Source: Hymenobacter caeli
GTDB taxonomy: Bacteria > Bacteroidota > Bacteroidia > Cytophagales > Hymenobacteraceae
Direction: 5' to 3'
Assembly (NCBI RefSeq): GCF_013294115.1
Contig: NZ_JABSNP010000010.1
Coordinates: forward strand, 62,001 to 126,000
Length of the DNA: 64,000 nt
Below the pieces are notes generated by a model. It ran no database searches, was not told where the DNA came from, and worked only from the letters and a program-made list of their open reading frames with translations. Every line of letters begins with the position of its first letter. Position 1 is the first letter of the stretch. Below are positions 62,358 to 64,000 of the stretch, in pieces. The position numbers and the translations under genes were made by a program.

Positions 62358-63188
62358 CTAAAACGGCCGCAGCTGGTCGTAGGCCAGCGCGCGCACGGTG
62401 AAGCGGGCGTAGGGCTGCAACTGCCCGTCCACCACCCAGCTGGCCTCCAGCGCGGTGGGGATGCGCACGCCGTGCCGCTCCTGGTAGTGGGCGCAGCGCA
62501 CCACCCACGGCAGTAAAGTATCCTCGCCGAAGTAGCGCTGCGTTTCGCACTGCACCAGCTCGTCGGCCTCGTTGAAGCGCACGAGGTAGGCCAGCTCCTC
62601 GCCCCGGTAGGTGAACAGCAGGCGGGCCGAATGCGCATCCACCGCCTGCCAGCGGAGCCACTGGCTGGGCAGCAGGGCGGTGGGCAGCAGGATGCTTTCG
62701 CTCAGCCAGCGCAGCAGCTCGCCCTGGTCGTAGTGCGGGCCGTGGCCCCGCACGATGGCCAGGGCCCCCAGCAGGCGCACTGTGAGGGCCCCCCGGCCGG
62801 CCACGTACTCGTCGCGGGCCGTGAACCAGCGCGTGGTGCCCTGCCAGATGAAGCCCGGCGGGTCGGCCGTCACGTACTGCTCGCCCGTGATGTTCATCCA
62901 GTCTTTCTTCAAATCGGTTTTGAACTGGCCGGCGTGGCGCCAGCGCAGGCCGCGCAGGTAGGGCTGGCCCGCGCGCAGCACGTGGCGGAAGTAGCGCTGC
63001 ACCGGCGCGGGCAGCCCGTCCAGCTGCGCCACCCGGAAAACCTGGGGCGAAACATCGGTGGCCCGCGCGAACAGCTGCTCCACGTCGCGGCGCAGCTGGC
63101 GGGCGGCCCGGGCGCGGCCCAGTAGGGCCCCCAGCGCGGGCAAGGCCAGGGCGGCGGCCGCCAGTTGCCAGGCAAGTTTCTGGTTCAT
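62358..63188 (-). CDS. DUF6544-like protein
   Basis: A 276-residue protein with an N-terminal hydrophobic segment (AWQLAAAALALPALGALL) and a mature domain containing LPAPVQRYFRHVL, FKTDLKKDWM and DPPGFIWQGTTRWF, resembling the DUF6544 family. Function is unknown; a periplasmic or membrane-bound location is likely. The ATG before NQKLAWQL is chosen. It is convergent with the nitroreductase gene, with the composite palindrome between. Confidence 0.6.
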   Translation of the reverse strand: MNQKLAWQLAAAALALPALGALLGRARAARQLRRDVEQLFARATDVSPQVFRVAQLDGLPAPVQRYFRHVLRAGQPYLRGLRWRHAGQFKTDLKKDWMNITGEQYVTADPPGFIWQGTTRWFTARDEYVAGRGALTVRLLGALAIVRGHGPHYDQGELLRWLSESILLPTALLPSQWLRWQAVDAHSARLLFTYRGEELAYLVRFNEADELVQCETQRYFGEDTLLPWVVRCAHYQERHGVRIPTALEASWVVDGQLQPYARFTVRALAYDQLRPF

Positions 63189-63305
63189 AGTAAAGGTGGT
63201 TGAGGGTAATAAAAGGGCTTTTGCGCGGCGGCTGCGTCCTGGCCAGGGGCCCCACGAAGCACCAAGCCGGAACAGTAAGCCCGTTTTCAAATGGCTAACA
63301 ACCCA

Positions 63306-64000
63306 TTAAGTAGTTATCAGCAAATGGTTGTTCACGTCGCAGGCCCCGCAGGCGTAGGCCTCGCTGGCGGCCAGATGGCGGAGTAGCCACGAGTCTACGG
63401 TGCCGCTGAGCGTGACGCGGCCGGCTTGTACGTGCAGGGCAATCGGCTGGTCGTGGAGCAGCGCCGACCATTGATAGTGTTGGTGCAGGCGCTTTTTTAG
63501 CTGATTATCGGCCTTCTCGCGGGCGGGGCGCGCGAGCGTGCCGGGCATCGCCTCGCCCGTGCCGGGGGCTGCCTGGGCACTGGGGGCCCCCGCCAAGTGC
63601 ACGTGGTTCAGCACCTCTACTACGCCGCTGATGCCGGCGGCTACGTCGGCCGCCCGCTCCCGGTCGAAGTGGGTGGCGGCCCCGCCCGATAGCTGCACCC
63701 GCCCGTTGCCAACCCGCACGCTAATGGGCTGCCGACACACGTACAAGTCGTGTTGCAGGGCGGCCAGCACCTGGGCCTGGATGGCGGCGTCGGGCGCGGG
63801 GTGGGGGCTGCGCACCTTCAGCAAGTTGTGGACCTCCCAGGCGCCCAGCACGTTGCGGGCATCCTCCTCGGCGGCCTGCCGGGCGCGCAGGTTGCTGAGC
63901 GTGCCCAGCAGCGTCACCACTCCGGCGCGCACCTGCACGGTGGGGGGCAGGGGGTCGAGGCGCGGGTCGGCGCGCAGGGCATCGCGGATGGCCTGGGCCA
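63306..64000 (-). CDS. BON-domain protein, 5' end outside the window
   Basis: The visible 231 codons contain three BON domains (GVVTLLGTLSNLRARQAAEE, GRVQLSGGAATHFDRERAAD and GRVTLSGTVDSWLLRHLAAS). They align with the last three of the six in the gene at 12.4-13.8 kb, so the full protein is probably of similar length. The frame stays open to the right edge, and the start lies beyond it. Divergence from the intact paralogue is considerable, so it is an older duplicate. Confidence 0.82.
   Translation of the reverse strand, partial: AQAIRDALRADPRLDPLPPTVQVRAGVVTLLGTLSNLRARQAAEEDARNVLGAWEVHNLLKVRSPHPAPDAAIQAQVLAALQHDLYVCRQPISVRVGNGRVQLSGGAATHFDRERAADVAAGISGVVEVLNHVHLAGAPSAQAAPGTGEAMPGTLARPAREKADNQLKKRLHQHYQWSALLHDQPIALHVQAGRVTLSGTVDSWLLRHLAASEAYACGACDVNNHLLITT

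Overview
The window reads as chromosomal DNA of a high-GC Bacteroidota bacterium, most likely Hymenobacter or a close relative in the Cytophagales. The protein families fit that group, and several promoters carry a -7 box close to the Bacteroidota consensus TAnnTTTG. No rRNA, tRNA, transposase, integrase, phage gene or CRISPR array was seen.

Layout. Positions 1-7.3 kb hold an arsenosugar-type arsenic cluster: ArsM-like methyltransferase, DUF547 protein, outer-membrane barrel, TIGR04283-type glycosyltransferase, epimerase, SDR, AhpD-like protein and radical-SAM ArsS. Positions 7.3-32 kb are a stress and fermentation region: universal stress proteins, D-lactate dehydrogenase, BLUF photoreceptor, L,D-transpeptidase, six-BON-domain protein, 1-Cys peroxiredoxin, H+- and Cu-type P-ATPases, phosphoketolase, class I aldolase, aldehyde dehydrogenase and bestrophin. 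Positions 32-40 kb hold another Usp, a decayed BON gene, small envelope proteins, alpha-glucan phosphorylase, phosphoglucomutase and a YflT-type stress protein. Positions 40.7-47.6 kb encode a MacAB/TolC-like efflux system with a catalytically suspect L,D-transpeptidase inside it. Positions 47.8-64 kb are regulatory and ion-handling: two PAS histidine kinases, two receiver-CRP hybrid regulators (one with a dead receiver), a second BLUF protein, a thioredoxin-fold protein without CxxC, an Mg-type P-ATPase, a Na+/H+ antiporter, an Acg-like nitroreductase and a BON protein cut by the window edge.

The main discovery candidate is a shared promoter architecture. At least 13 promoters across 52 kb carry CRP/FNR-type palindromes, TGA(C/T)-N4-(G/A)TCA. 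The palindrome centre lies 36.5 bp (37.5 in one case) upstream of the last base of an nAnnYTTG-type -7 box, and often a second full or half palindrome lies 21-23 bp further out. They drive Usp, lactate dehydrogenase, BON, SDR, CsbD/YtxH, YflT, Mg-ATPase, nitroreductase, thioredoxin-like and both histidine kinase genes. The obvious candidate regulators are the receiver-CRP proteins encoded in the same window. The gene content resembles low-oxygen or dormancy regulons (FNR/FixK, DosR) but uses a kinase plus a receiver-CRP fusion. That regulatory link is an inference.

Metabolically the set makes sense together: glucan phosphorylase and phosphoglucomutase release hexose phosphate, aldolase and phosphoketolase process it, and lactate dehydrogenase and aldehyde dehydrogenase handle end products, while P-ATPases, antiporter, Usps and BON proteins maintain the cell. 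The acetate kinase that usually accompanies phosphoketolase survives only as a C-terminal fragment.

The intergenic regions hold nine inverted REP-type pairs of one family, a 57-bp-arm perfect palindrome, and several long hairpins with unrelated sequences.
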